A DNA stretch of 64,000 nucleotides from the NCBI GenBank assembly GCA_014706295.1, contig JACSVZ010000004.1:87489047-87553046 (forward strand), in the 5' to 3' direction. Below the pieces are notes generated by a model. The model did no database searches and was not told where the DNA came from. It saw only the letters and a program-made list of their open reading frames with translations. Position 1 is the first letter of the stretch, and every line of letters starts with the position of its first letter. Of the stretch, positions 24,001 through 39,000 are shown piece by piece. The DNA is from Lycocorax pyrrhopterus obiensis (Eukaryota; Chordata; Aves; Passeriformes; Paradisaeidae). A program made the translations under genes and the position numbers.

Positions 24001-27000
24001 GTTGTAAGACTCATTGCAGAACTGTGGGGGTCCTTTGGGATGCTTGTAACCTCCTAGGAACTCCATTCCCTGGGGTTCCGAGGGAATGAAACTGTGGGGA
24101 ATCCTCATGTGCTGTTTCTCGGGTGCCAGACAGAAGTGTTAAGGCTAAGTGCTAACAGAGCATGATGGTGGCATCTGTTTTGAAGGGAGTGAGACAGCAT
24201 CACAGCTTACACTGCGGGGTAGCATTCCCTAGCGCTCCCATCCTCTCCTGAATAAAGAGCTGGAAAGGTCAAACCACTAGTTCTACTGCCTTTTGAAAAG
24301 TCAGCTCTTTTATTGCTTGCGGGGTTAATAGAACCAAGAGCTGCTGTCTGTTTTGGGGTAAGTCCTTTTTTACTCTGTTTTCCACAACCATGAAGCCTTT
24401 GCAATGGTGAAAGACAAAAGCCTACCAAATATGAGTGTAACAGAATAAGACTTGCTTTAAAAAAGCTTTCTAAAGGTCTTCTTAAATCTGTATTTGCAGG
24501 TAAAGGTCCTCTGCCTCTTAATCATCCTTCTACCTCATTTAAAACTGACAGTTGACCTCCCTGTTCATGCTTGACTTCTCCTGACTATGGAGAATACAAT
24601 ACAGTGAACTATCAAACCCCATCTTACTATCATTGCCTTAATGCTCACAAAGTTTGGGCAACAATTACATCTGCTGTCCTGCTAAAAAGTACGATCTCCT
24701 TGTGTTCTCATCTTGCTCTTCCATCCAGTAAAGTATACTTGACTTTGGGGTTGCAGAGTTGTGATCATTGTTTATTTTTTTATTTTTGTGCAGCAGAATC
24801 AAAAACCTGCAACTTTTCAGTACTGTGTTTCAGAACTCCAGTAGAGTTAGGAGATAGTGTGTGAAACAATTCGTTTGTGCAGCTTGGCAGATGCTAGCCT
24901 ATTCTGCAGCTTCCCAGCTTTTGTCCCAAAAAGCTCCCTTCTGTGCCAGCGCATTACTTGTCTCCTCTGCTGTTCAGTGCCTCTTGTCTGCTGATTGCAT
25001 TCCTCTAACTGACGGATGTTGCTTAAATTTCCCTTTGGAGCTTTATGTGGACGCTGGGATCAGACAAGTGGAATGGCTGGCCCTTGGCAAGGCTCGCTGC
25101 TGCTGCTTTGTGCTGAGTGTGCACATAAGTGTACGAGTCACAGCATTTCACACCAAACTACATACACATATGTATTCACATGTGCATGTAATACTTTTCT
25201 TCCACAGTGTGTAAAGACTAAGGGGAAGCTGTTTCAGCATAAGAAAATTTTGAGAAAGGTGTGCCAGAGGGAGATCTCAGAAGGAAGGGATGTAGAAAGC
25301 AAGCATGGGCAAAACATGACAGTTTTATTTTAAAGTACATGTGAATGAAGTGGGAATCTGACTTGCTCAGCCTTGTTTAGTGAAATTGGACATAATGACT
25401 CTTTTGTTGTAAATGAGTCTTGTTCCCATCAAAGTGGGGACCTAGCACACAGTAAGCACCTTCAGCTTCTTAAAAGTTGTTTTCTTAATGGAAACTTGAA
25501 GTGAAATTTGGAGGCCTTTAAATAGATTTGATAGCACTGTGTATGAGGTAGCGTGAAAAATGTACTGCTGCGCTGCTTGCAAGTTGAAGTCTTACTAAGT
25601 TAATTCTAGTATGATTTTGGTTGTTTTCTTTCCTTCCTTTTACCTCAGTCCTTTTTAAGCTTCTTTTCATCTTTGTCCTGTACACTCAATTCATTCCCCT
25701 CCTTATCCTTTAGTTTTTTAATTATGCCTTGTAAATAAGTTAAATGAGAACTAAAATGAACATGTGCTAATCAGCACTTCCTCGTGTGAGAAGCAAAGCA
25801 GCCCTTCTCAGGAGCTACGAGAGGCCAGAGATTTCTTACCAGTGTCCCAAAGGTGTTGCTTCTGATTAGAAGGTGCATGACTCTCTTGAAAGCTTTCTCC
25901 TTTTTCTTAAAGAAAGGCTAGGCTGTGAAAAGAGCTGTATTTCCTCTTGAGTGATTCTTCCCAGGGAACTAGCTGTTGCATTAATGTCTTGTTACAGTTT
26001 CTAGACTGTTGTGTTTTTGGGTTTTTCCAGGGCAGTAGCAACCTGTAAATTATATGATCAGAGATGTTACATTACAGCCTGTAGAACTTCAGACTGGTAA
26101 AATTATTGCTGCGTATTAAGGAAGTGAATTTGGGTTCAGATGCACACAGTTTGAGGCTCCAGTTTGTCTGTCACCCATTTAAAACCAGGAACAAAAATCT
26201 AGGGCATTTTTTAGCAATGGTGAATCTAGCTCACCAGCTGCATAAAATAACTACAGGTGCTATCCCTAAAGTACATAGATGAAGTTTTCATCATCTCTTT
26301 GCTAAAAGACAACCAGTGAGGCTTGGTGAGAGACAGATACACATTCTTAAAAATGTTCAAAAAGAGATAAGAAAGGACCAGAACTGATGAAAGAGTAGGT
26401 TCAGAGAGCCTCATGGTGTATGGAAAGGTAGTGTTCATTTCTCATTTTACAAGAAACTTGGTTAACTTAATGGACCAGAAGAGCAGATGTCTTTTTAAGA
26501 TAATTACATGTTTTACAAAGCCTAGATGCCCTATGGAACAAGATGGCGCATGATAGCTTTGAAGCCAAGATAGACATTGACTTACATGGACAACAAGAAT
26601 AGACAGTTTATTACGGTTTCTTGAAACTTTACGTGCTGCAAGATGTTTGTCCATCTATCCAAACCACTTAGATAATTGTATAGTGAGTTGTGCTGTTTCT
26701 TTAATGTTTATCTGAAACTTTCTAACTAGCTTTTTGTTTTATATGTTATAAATAAAACGGAATCACAAAAAATAGTTGTTGCGTTTTCCAGAATGTCAAT
26801 AATATGTGGTCTTTAAAAAAAATTAATCCAAGTCATTAGTACAGATTCATCATCAGTACTGTGATGATCTCACATTCTTACTTTGTACAGACTGCTGCAA
26901 TATATCAGTGTGCAGAAATTGCCTTTTTGAAAGCTGTTCCTGGTAATCTTGTGCCTATAATAAAGCTAATGGTAGCCTGCAGTCTTGCAAATTTTTTTGC

Positions 27001-30000
27001 ATTCTTGTCATTTTAAGACAAATGCTTTTAGTCTCCCCCTCCCCCAGCAAAATTCCCCAAACAGAATGCGTTTTTGAATTTTTTTCATGCAGAAGTTCCT
27101 CATGATGGCCTCTGCCAAATGTGGCATGTGCGGATGCATCTCAATGGAGCTGTCTTAGTCGATGTGCTCACCCGCTGGCCACTTGGGGGGAAGCAGCACT
27201 CCTGAATGATTTCGTTATTTGTCACGTGTTTGCTTATTCACCCTTTCTCTCTGAGCTTTATTTGACTAAATAAAGGGACAGTGGAATTATTTGTTTACAA
27301 ATAGATTATAACTTCCTTAATACCTTTTGTATGGATAGCTGCTGTTTCAAATAGTGGCATTTCTGGGGCTGGGTCTGAAGGTATGATGTTAGTGCATCAG
27401 CTTATGCTGCTTGACAGCCATGAGTGTGTATGTGTGCAACCTCTAAAATGAATACTCTAGTGCATGGAAATATAACTGTTTAAATCTTGACTTGAGCAAT
27501 ATAAGTGCCCTTGAAGAGTCTTCATGTTTATTCCTTCTCTGGATACTTTAACTGACTGCCGTGAAACTATTTTTTCTGCCTGGTTTTAATCCTGGCATCA
27601 GAGAAAACCTAAACTAAACCCTCTAGCTCTCAAAACATGCGCAGCGTGTTAACCCCATGATGGCTGATAATTTTGCTTCATCTCCCTCTGCTCAGCTCTT
27701 CCAGTGGCTGGGTGATAAGATGTGTATAGGTTGTAGTGCAGCACCAGTGACCTACCTGAGAGCATTACTGCCAGATGCACTGTGCATGTGACAGTGCAAG
27801 ACTCACTGAGATGAGTTTATACTGAGATGCTCTTTGAAAATTTAATTTTGTAATTAATGAAAACCAGTTCAGAAGTTAGGGGTTTTCTGTTGTGCAGAAT
27901 TTTGTTTGGATTTTTATTTAGGTTTTTTTGTGTGTGTAGTTGGTTGGTTGCTTGCGTTTTTTTAGGGCTGTTTTGGTGTGGCGGTTTTTAGGGGTTTTTT
28001 TAGGAGTTTTTTTTTTCCCCAAAGCAAGCTGCAGTTGGTCATAAATATTGACCTGCCCCCATGGTAAACATTGATTTCCTCCTTCCCAATCTCAGATTTT
28101 AATAAGAGAAGCTTAAACTACCTACTGTTTTTGTATTTCTGATAACAAAATATTCTGTTCACAGTATATGTCCTTCTGTGGCTATCAAGTGGATTGCTGT
28201 GGTTTTATCATGGGATATTTTCTATTGTAATTCCTCTTTTCTCTCAGGACCTCTTCTTGCTGTGCAGATGCCTTGTTTTAGTTAACGGTATGAGAAGGGG
28301 TGAGTCAGAAGGTTGAGTACAAGAAAGATGTTGTTGTTGATGTTGTATATTCAGTTGTTCAGGTTTTTATTTTTCTTTCTGATGCAAAAGGCGAATTAGA
28401 AGCTTGGAGCATTTTGTTTCACAGGTGAATTAATAAATAAAGTTGTCTTTGCTGCAGAAATCTAAAGTTAACATGATCCTAGTCTTTTTAATAATACTAA
28501 CCTCTGGTGTTACATTGTCCAGAAGTCAAAGATAGCACTTCTTTCTGTAATGCACCGTATCTTACTTCTTTAGTATCATGCAAATGGTTATAACTTATCA
28601 ATTTTAATTTTCAATAACCCAGCTTCCTGGTTTGTGGTGTGTGCAGAAGGTTCTCTAGTCACGTTGTGTCATGCACAAAAAAATCTGCAGCCCTGATGTT
28701 GTCACGTGGGAGGGGGAACAGGCAAGAGTGCTTAGTTGGGGCTGGCTGTCTTGGCTGAGATGAGAGCCTCTGCATCCTCTTTGTTTTCTTTGTCTATGAT
28801 AATATTTAATGTGGCATAGAAGTTCTTAATTTTTTTGATTATTGTCAGTGTAATATAAAACATGAGTTGTGTTTTGTTTCTGGGACATGCCTTCTGCAAA
28901 TTTGTTTTGTTTAGAGTTGGCGATGATGCTTTTTTCATTGGATTGCCACTTCCAATCTGCTTAATCAAAATGAAGCATTTTGGGAATTATATTTTAATCT
29001 TGGTTCTCCTGTTGCAGATTTTTGAAATTATTTCTGTGGCAGAGAAAATCCATGGTAATCTCATGAGTGTGGAAATGCCTTGCCTCATGCCAATGCGCAG
29101 TTTGGGGGCTTGCTGGCTAGAAAGAGGGTAACCAGCCTCTGTGGCACTTCCAGACTTGTTTTCCTCTAAAATTTGCTCCCTCGGGGGTTAGACTTATTGT
29201 AAGACAGTAAACCTTTCATTAAAGGTACATTATCAGCTGTTTAGTTCTGTGGCTACATGTTTTATCACAGCAGTGGTGAGAAGATGACTGCATCAAAAAA
29301 CCCACCTTGGGTATTATGCTTTACCTCTGTCAGAAGTATTTGTACCTACAGAATAGAATCTGCTTTTTCCATCTAACACTGAAAACTTGTGGCAGAGGTT
29401 CTTTAATGAACAGTCAGATTATTAAAACTTTGTTCTCTTCTAGACTGTTATTTAATGATAATGGTATTTTAGTGATGCATTAACTGATGAATAAATATAT
29501 GGAAGAACTACTGTTTTTTCTGTAAGTGAGCTTAATAACTAGTGAAAGGGGTATTTTCTACTGCATACGTAAGCATGTGAGGCAAACTGCGTGAAAATAC
29601 TTAAATGTTGGTAGTGGCTTTTGTTAACAGTAAACAATAGCCATGAGACCTCATTGGATGTTCAGGAAAAATTTTCAATTTCTCTTAAAGCTCCAGGCCT
29701 GATGGCTGAGGTTCATGTGAGGAGGCCGCTAAAAACTGCTCCAGGTACACGTGGCAGTAGCTGTCCAGTGGAAGGAGAAAGAAGCTGTTGTTAAGATTGT
29801 ACTTGAGAAACAGGAGTGGTCCATGAGTCACCTATCATCTGATTTATTTAGAATCACAGAATGGTTTGTGTTGTAAGGGACCTTTGAAGATTATCATGTC
29901 GAACTCCGTGCCATGGGCAAGGACGTCTTCCATTACACCAGGTTGCTCAAAGCCCTATCCAAACTGGCCTTGAACACTTCCAGGGGTGGGGCATCCACGT

Positions 30001-33000
30001 CTGAGATGGATGGTCAGGAGTGTGGTACAAGGCTAATGCACGTACTGTTTTTCACATGTAGAAAGCATGAAGCAATGCTTTCTTCATTGCTTTTCTCTTA
30101 AAAAAAGCTTCTCTTCAAATCATTCTTCTAAGCTATTTTCTTCTATTATATAGTCTTGGCACTTTACTTCTGAGCTTACTGAAGTCCAGACTCTGTGCTT
30201 ACCAATGTTTTCATAGGCAGAAGTACCTCGTGGCAAATACTTTGCATGTTAAAAGGATTTTGAGGTTTAATGCTACAGCAGAGGCTTTACTCTTAACTAT
30301 TAGAGGTTTTGTTCTCTGTGTAGTTAGCATGATGGTGTTAAATTGAGTGTGCAAGGACAGGTTTTCATATTGGGAAGCAGACCACTACCAAGGCAAGTAT
30401 TTGGATGATGATATGATGTTGATATCCAGGCATTAGAAAGATAAATTATTTGTTGGTAGAATTGCCACATTAAGGCTTAGGGCTTGACACGCTTCAGTGA
30501 TCTTAGGTCTAGGGGGAGGGGTTACCAAAGCTTGGGGAGAAGGATGTACTGCTGATAGTGGGCACAAAGGACACAGAATTTACGGGCCACAAGGACGTTT
30601 GGCAGAACTCCCAAGGTAAGTAGGAAACTAACAAAGCCAACTCAGCAACTGTGCTGAGATCAGTTCCAACTGGATAAAAGGTAATTCAGGCAGGGGGAGA
30701 CTCCCACCACCATGGTCCACTGACTCAAGAAACCCACCCACTCGAGAGAAGTACTGAGCATGCAGACTAATTAGGATGAGAAGCGAGAGAATTTTTTAAC
30801 CAACTGAAGGTAGAGTTAATAAGAGAACTATGTAACTTGTAGTCAATCTAGTCAATTGCTAAAAGGTATAAATGGTATAAAGCTTTGATGATAGGGGAGC
30901 TAGCAGCCTTTTGTGGGTTGTCACCTAGCTCCTTGCTTTGCACAAATTAGAATAAAGAAATATTCAACCTTAAGCTGAAACATGGGTCTTTCAGATTAGA
31001 CATTAGAAAAAAATTTTCACCATTAGGGTGGTCATGCATTGGGATAGGTTGCCCAGGGATGTGGTTGGCACCATCCCTGGAGGTGTAGAAGAGGCATCTG
31101 CATCTTGCTCGGTGACATGGTTTAGTGATTTAGGAGTTACGGTGGCAGTGGTGGGTTGACAGTTGGACTTGCTGATCCTAAAGGTCTCTTCCAACCTTGA
31201 AGAGTCTATGATTAAATAGAAGTACCTCATCTTGCTGTGTACGTTGGCACTGCACCCTGGGCAACAAGCCTGCATTTGGGACAACAGTGTGGCATGGGTG
31301 GCAACTTCGGGCCGCCTTGTTCCTTAGAATTATTACCAATGGGTTACTGATACACCTTTATTTTTAAGAAGCATACTTTATGCAGAAATAATATGTGTTA
31401 TTATGGTCAAATAACTCAGGCATTCAAACACAGTTTCAGACATGCTTACCCATTTCCAGAGAGATGTCATCTTTCATTTTGCTACCAGACAAGTCAAGCC
31501 CAACTGTTTGACTTAATGAATGGAGACTGGTTGTGGTTCTCCACAGTTGAGAGGCTTCAAGGTCTCACTTGTATTTACAGAGACGGTATCAAAGAATTTT
31601 CAGAAGCCTGAAATTTTCTTGGTAGCCAACTGTGAGAAAAGGTGACAGTAAGTGAAGTAACACCATTCTGGGTGCTGTTCTGCTAGCAAACTAATGGAGC
31701 ATACTGTTTCTTGAGAAGATTTGGCAATGGAGTGGAGCGGAGCTGGCGTGGAAGTACTCTGTAGATGCAGTTACATTGCAAGCCAGTAATTAAGAGGAAG
31801 GAGGCCTCTAAAGAACAGTTTTTCCTTGTGTTGGTTCATAAGTAGTTCTGTTATACTCCCGAGTATTTGCTTTAACTAAGAATGTATTTGGTTTTTTAAT
31901 GCATTTAACTGTGAACAATAATTTGTTTAGGCTTATTCTGGGGTGAAGGCGGGGGGTTGGATTTTCAGCTTTCGCTTTGCAACCTTGCTGGCCAAACTGT
32001 TGTTCCTTTGCCTGGTAAGGTACCACAGAACTTCTGTGGGCCAAGCGGACCAGGGTGGTCGGAGAAATTAGTCCACTGAGGTGGACTAGTTAAAATTATA
32101 GAGAAAAGTGAACTCTAAAGAGCTCAGCAAAATAATGAATTGTGGATGTTGGGTGAAGCCCCTCATATTTGGCCTTTGGACTGGAATCTCTGCCAGGCAT
32201 GCTGATTCTCTCAGCTTGGCTGCATTTCTCTGAACTTTGTTGTGGATAAAAAACGTGAGAAGTCTGTGAATGATGACCTGAAGTTGAGTGTAAAAATGTG
32301 TGAACTCTGAATTTGTTTCTTTCTTTGTAGCTGTAGGCTAAATCTTTTGATGAGCCTAAATTACATTCTTTAAGGATGCCCATTCAGTCAGTCCCTCTGT
32401 CAAGATACTCTGTGGGTTACTTGGAACTGTTGGCAGTCGTCTGAAGTTTTTTCTTTTCTCATTAAAATTAATGGCAGATCATCCGTGTGTTAAGCTTTGA
32501 AGATTTAGTCAATGTTTCTGGAGGCAAAAGTAATAGTTGTTTCTAAAGCTAGAATGCATAAATGCAATATATTCTCTACTGTACTTGAAATATGAAGCAC
32601 TTTGATTTCTTTGAGTTTGCCTTCTTGGCTTAGTGTTTCTTTACACTTTTGGCTTTTTTTTTTTTTTTTGAAACTTGCAATTAATTTGGTTTGTGGAGAA
32701 GTACAGTGTTCTGCTCACCAGCTCATTATAGCTACATTTGCAGAGGGATTTCTAGGACAGGAGGCTAATCACAGTAGCATACTCATGTAGAGGTGGACAA
32801 ATGTTCAATTTTTGGGTCTCTCCACAGCAGCTGCAGTTCCTGTGCTCTCCCTTCTGCTACCCATTCCCACTGGCAATGTGGAGGGAGGCCAGGCATGTGT
32901 CTAGCTTGATGCCCATTCTGTATCCATCTGTATGACTCACACCTGTGGACTCACATACCCCCTCTAGATTAGGCCAGCTCCTAGTGAGAGTGATACTTTT

Positions 33001-36000
33001 ACAAAGCAGGAGATGATGCTGAATGTGGTAGGAAACTGGAAGTCCCTTTTTCTTTCCAGTGATAGGGTCAAGTGAGACTGGTGCTGGGTAATAAATCAGT
33101 GCTCGACTGTGTTCTGGTTACTATAGTCTGTAGTTATCTCAAGTAGATTATTGTGGCATAATACACATAATTGACAAAATATGCTATGCAAGAAAGTGCA
33201 ATCTGCACAGAAACTAGAAATCATTTTTTTTTCTCTAGGAGATTAAAATTTGATCTTAGAAAACGTACAGCGAATGTGTATAATTGCTGGATGAGTCCTT
33301 CCAGAGTTTGATCAGATTCTGTAGAAGTACAAACACTTGGATAATACTGCTTGTGATTTAATCACAAATCCCAACAGAGGATTGTATTTTTTTGTCACAG
33401 TAGTAAGCAATAACTCTTCCATGGACACTGAAGCAGCCAAAGAACATGAAGACCACAAATCTACTTTACAGTGTGCTGTAAAACACAGCAGAAGTTCCCT
33501 GTGTTTTGTCAAGCTGCTTTCCTATTTTCATCAGACTTCTGTACAAAATAGAAATTGCCGTGAGTTGGTATGCTGCAACTTTAACGTGAGCATCTTGCGT
33601 GAATCTGAACTCCTGGGACTGGAGCAGTCACATTTGTTAAATACTGACACAGAGGGATGTGGCTCTAGACAGTGTTGGAAAATGAAACTGAGGAGCACAG
33701 TGCGCCTCTGACAGTTCTAGCTGTGAAATTGCAACATGAATTTTTAACTGTAAGTTGATATTTGGACTAGATGATTTTTGGAAGTCTTGGAGGCAGTGGT
33801 TCGAGAGCCTCCAACAAAAGGCACTGCCTGTCGCTGCCGGTTGGTCCAGCTGGGGTTTGAAAGCCAGTACTCTGGCAATGCATTTCCATGTGTGACTTCT
33901 GTTTCCACATGGTAGGCAACACATCGCACCTGGGGACTGGTTTGTCTTTTACACTTCCCAGAACATTGCTAAGCATCCTCTGACCTAGAGGTATTAGCAA
34001 ATAGAGTGTATCCGTAAGTATTGAAGGGCTGCAAGGTCCAAGCAGCTGTTAGGTTGCTGTGCTGGGTAGCATTCTAAAAGTCTTTATGGGAGCTTTGACA
34101 GCAAGTGTGCATGGAGATCAGGAAGTTTGAGATGAGGGTGTTTCAGTTTTGGCTGCTTTCAGATAATGTCTGTTGGAGAAACATATTCTCTAGTGCTGGG
34201 ATGCAGCACTGCTGTCATGAGTGGCTTGTTGGATCTAGTGTGGGTTGCAGCCTGGAGTAGGGACAGGGGTGAGGAGGCAGAGCTCCGGGAGAGAGGTATG
34301 GTGCTGGGCAGGAGGGGAAGAAAATGTGGCAGCAAAGCTGAATCAAGCAGGGGTGAAAATCACTGTGCTATGCCAAGAGCTGGAGTGTCATAATGACAGG
34401 ACTGATGCTGTCACCAACAGCTATGGGCTTTCTGTGGTGAAAATGAGACACAGTGCTAGTCTTTAATAGCTCCCACAAGTGATGGGTGTAAATGGTTGTC
34501 GTGTAGAATGACTTTTGGTGGCTTTGTTTGTCTGGGGTTTTTTTTGTCTGCAGCAGAGACTGTAACTGATGGGATGACAGTGAAATGTTTGTGGGTTGCA
34601 TATAGCTTATATGGTGTTTTAATTTTTTCTTGTCTAAAAATAATGTGAAGGCAAGTACGAATTCAGGATTTTTTTTTTGTGAAGTGTCTCCAATTAGAAA
34701 TGGAGGGTAAGAAATTTCAAGGCATTTCCATTCTTTATTCTAGATTAAATAAGCCTGCAGCCATCTTTGCCAGTATTGCTTACTGCATTCATAGTTAGTG
34801 ATGTTTTTTAAACTTACATGAAGTTCAGTGTGACTTTTTTCACTTGATGCTTAAAATTGTGTGCCAATGTGTTTGTGTCTGAACAAAACCTTACTGTTTA
34901 ATTGTTTGTTTTGTTTTTATTATTTACAAGGTGGAATATATGTTGGTAAAATTTGACCATGAAAATAAGAAAGTGCGCTTGGTACTCTGTGGTGAAGAAG
35001 TTCTTCAAACACTGCAAGACAAGGGGGAGAAGATAAACCCCAAGTGAGTAGCTGTTTCCAGTTTCTTTTTTTTTTTATCCTCCTGTTATGGTACTTTGCA
35101 AAATTTTGTTAACCTGGCTTAACATTCAAGTCTGCTATTGGTAAAACTGTAAACCACAGATACTGATATTTTCAGATAAATCTGGGGTTTAGGAAGTGAA
35201 AAATTTTGAGCACACTTGCAGGCAGTCCATGCACTTTTTGTATTATGCTTTGAAATAAAGGAGGATGTAGTGGTGAGCCCACAGAAGTTGCAGTTGGGGT
35301 ACTTGTCTTGCTCTGATTTTGTGTCTGTGTGTACAGAGTAATCCACGTCCCGTAAAATATACATGTGTGTGCACTTGCTCCCATATCTCTTGACTACAGG
35401 AGCAAGTGAGGGCTGTATAGGGGAAGCCTGTTGTCTGTAGGAGCACTCTCCCATTTTTGGAAGAACTAGAAATATAGATGTAAGAATGGCAGGGATGTTT
35501 TTCCCTATCCTATCCTGTGGAAAAGCAGCAGTGATCTGTATTTTGTGGTTCCAGTTAAAACCCCAAGAAACAAAGCTTGAGACGGATGCTAAGGGTGACT
35601 GCAATTTGGTGTAGGCAAATTCTGCTTGTTGTACTACACAGCAGCACTGTTACTGCCGAACTGCGCCTTGCTTTCTTTTCACCACTTCCTGATGGTGAGG
35701 TACATTGCAAGGTACATTGTGTTCCTCTGTCAAATATTCAAGTATAGGAGATTTTTCTCGCAAGTGATATTAATTTCTGAAATTCTTACAAGTAATTAAT
35801 GTTTTTTGAAGTTGCACAAATATTTAAATGTGGCTCTTCTTTCATTATAGTCACCCAACACTCTGGAGACCAGAATATGGAAGTTACATGATTGAAGGGA
35901 CACCTGGACAGCCATATGGGGGAACCATGTCTGAATTCAACACTGTGCAAGACAACATGAGGAAAAGACGGCAAGAGGCTGCTTCTGTACTCAAAGAAAA

Positions 36001-39000
36001 TGAGGCTGTTTGCACAGTGACGTCATTTCCAAGGTGAGATAGTTGTTGAAGTGTAATGCCGTGTTTCCTCTTCTCCTTACTGAATATAGCTAAATTGTTC
36101 AATGAAATAAAGAAAAACATGATTTGATTAAAATACTTTGGCTTGATGTTCCACTCATGATTCCTAAAATTTTTCTTGCCACGAGACAAGCAAATAAGCG
36201 TCTTTTATATTTCTAGGTTGCTTCTAACCTGTGACGATTTTGTATTAGGAGAGACTACTGAATATTTGTAACATAAAGTGCGAAGTATAGAGTGGTCTAC
36301 TTTCTTGAGTTGATACAGAAAATTATGTAGAAAAGGTTTCTCTTTACCTATTTTGCAAACTTTGATCTTTATAAGTAGCAGTTTTGCAAAACATGGCTAA
36401 CCTGATCTATTTTTAATACTACTTTTTCACTAAAGTACATGCAAACTTCTGGTAGTTTGGAGCACTTGGGCTTAGTGCTTCTATTATACAATACTTACTG
36501 AATCTAGAAAGGAGAACATCTCTCCTGGGTTAATACCCTTACAAAGGATAGATTTCATCCTTTTTATTGTTGTAAAGACATTACTGGAGAAATTAAATTG
36601 ATTAAAAGGATGAACTTCATTATCTAGGAGAAACTGTATTTTGTGACATTCATTTCAGATATAATTCTAGGCAGAGATGTATTACATGCATTCTAACTAG
36701 ACTGGTCAGTGAAGCAAATGAAGATAGTTAGGCTTATAAGGGTAAAAAAGTTGCTCTGCAGTAGAAGAGAAGCAGCTGGCCTTACTGGCCAGTTTCTTGT
36801 GTAATACAGAGTGCAGTAGCCCAAAATTCTTGCTGAGAGGAGGAACAATACAAAATATGCCTTAGCAGCAAAGGTGCCAAAATGTTTGCATAATGCCCCA
36901 TGAATGCTGTTTTAAGAACACTCTGTTGACAAAATTTACTTTCACTTTATTAGTTATACTAGATGTAATAAGAGCTTATTAAAGTCCAGTGGTTAAGTAG
37001 TTCTCAGTGTATTACAGAATTGGGTTTCTTTCCCCTGCAACCTTACAACTACATTATGTCATTTAATAAATTTTAGGTACAAATATTTTGGACCCAGTCT
37101 TGCAGGGAGTAAAGGGAGAGGAGTTCTTCATCACTTTGTAGATACAGATAAATACTTTTTACGTCACTGTAGGAGCAGTACATTGGACTTCAGTGAAAGC
37201 CAGTAAATAATAAAATGTAGTTTGTTTAGTACTTAGGGGTCATTCCAAACATGCTTTCATCCCTCAGAGACTGCTCTCCTTAGGGTAGCCTAATTTAGTT
37301 TATTATTTCTGCCTTTTGCTGTCTTGCCATTCAAGTCCCTGTTGGTGTGACTGGGGTCTTGCTAACATGTATTTCTGAGGTTTCATGGGGTTGAAGTTTT
37401 TTGCCACATTGTCTCTACAACTGCACGTATGGATGCCTGTGTGCATCTGTGCATGTACACGTGTATGCAATAAAATCTGTGCATTTAAAAAGACAAAAAA
37501 CTTGTTAGAGTGCAGACAGAAGAAAGGTAAAGAAGTAAGCTTATTCAAATTAAAATAACTCAGTTAAAAGTGAACAATTTGAAAATGCTTAAATATTAAA
37601 AAAATCTAGCTTAGCTACTAAGTGAGTGTCCCTGGTTCCTAAATTTGTGAGTCCTCACTCCTGGACCAGAAAGTTGTTTTCTTTCTTGAGGACTGGAGGG
37701 ATGCAGTTTACAGTGTAACACTTAGGTAAGTGACGAAGCTGGGTTTACAAGTTGTAGGACAACTTACACACTGAAACCAGGAAGAAGAATCAATATTGAA
37801 ATACATGTTGAGGATAAATAATATTCTTGGAAATGTGAGTGTTTCCTGATATTTTGAGTAGTTTGTAATTTTATCAGCTAACTTTTTGTAACCATCCAAA
37901 TACTAGAGCCTCTCAAGATAACACAGTCTTTCCCCTTTTTACTGTGCAACATGGAGAAACTGATCTGCTACTTTATCTCAACCTTGTCAAATGTTCCTTT
38001 GTCTCAGCTGTACTGAAAGCTTATTTTTGTTTCAGGTGACTCTGAAACTTAAAATGGAGTTTCCCAAAGGGGAGGGGTGAATTCTGATTAGCTCCCATAT
38101 CTCTCAGCGTTTTACACCTAATAGCTGCACTTTTTCTTTGCTTATGACATTCCTCTCACCGGGGTTTTCAGAGCTCTAGAAGTGTTATAAGACTTAGGAT
38201 ATGTGTACCACTTGAAACTACCTCTAATTCTTGCAGAGGTGGTTAAGTGTATATTTTAAAAGGGGTAGATTGTTAAGAGTAGAACTGGATAAATTACTTT
38301 GGCAGTTAACCTGTATCCTGTAGATAAACTTTAAAGCACAGAATGCAGCTGCATGTCAGTATTAATAACAAGCACTAACACGCTAAAATGTGTGTACCCC
38401 ACACAGTACTGAAGTTTCCTGCTTCAGCCACTGAAAATGTCCATGTTTGCTGTCTAATGATAGACTAGTTGGGTTTCTTTAAAAAAAAGGCCGTTTTAAC
38501 CACTGCAGAAGCTGGTTGTTGGCTGGTTGTCTACTAGAATACTAATGTCTGGTCATCTGACCATTTTAAAATCACAGTCTGTTTTCGTTACAGCTTGGAT
38601 CTCATTGTTGTGTTCCATAGGTTAGGGTGTCCTGGGTTTACGCTGCCGGAATATAAGCCAACACCAGTAGAAGGAGGAGCTTCAAAATCCCTCTTTTTTC
38701 CGGATGAAGCCATCAATAAACATCCTAGATTTAGGTAAGAATATTTTTGTGAAGTTTGAAAAGTTGAGTATTTTGTGTGTGCCTAAATACCGTAGACATA
38801 CCTGCAAATTCTTTACATTACTGGAATAGTAGCTAGTTGCTGCAGATACCACAAGGACTTGGACAGAAATGGTTGTGATGACGTGTACTTTCTTTTCAAA
38901 ATGTCTTAAGAAAATAAACTGTTAAATTCAAGGATCTTTATATAGTAGTTCACGCTATTATGGGGCAAAAAGTGTTGATTTTGCTACTGCAAAATGGTTT

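Larger units (their letters stand above)
21030..34930 (+). other. GCLC: GCLC intron 1 (13.9 kb)
   Basis: This largest intron starts inside the CpG island, with donor gtgggt. It contains a 175-bp tandem duplication (23052-23397), a T/G-rich low-complexity stretch (27895-28017), a CR1 fragment on the minus strand (29851-30010), an LTR-like element followed by a plus-strand CR1 tail (30470-31216) and a run of 16 T (32654-32669). No other exon was recognised. A long first intron is typical of the gene. Confidence 0.9.
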
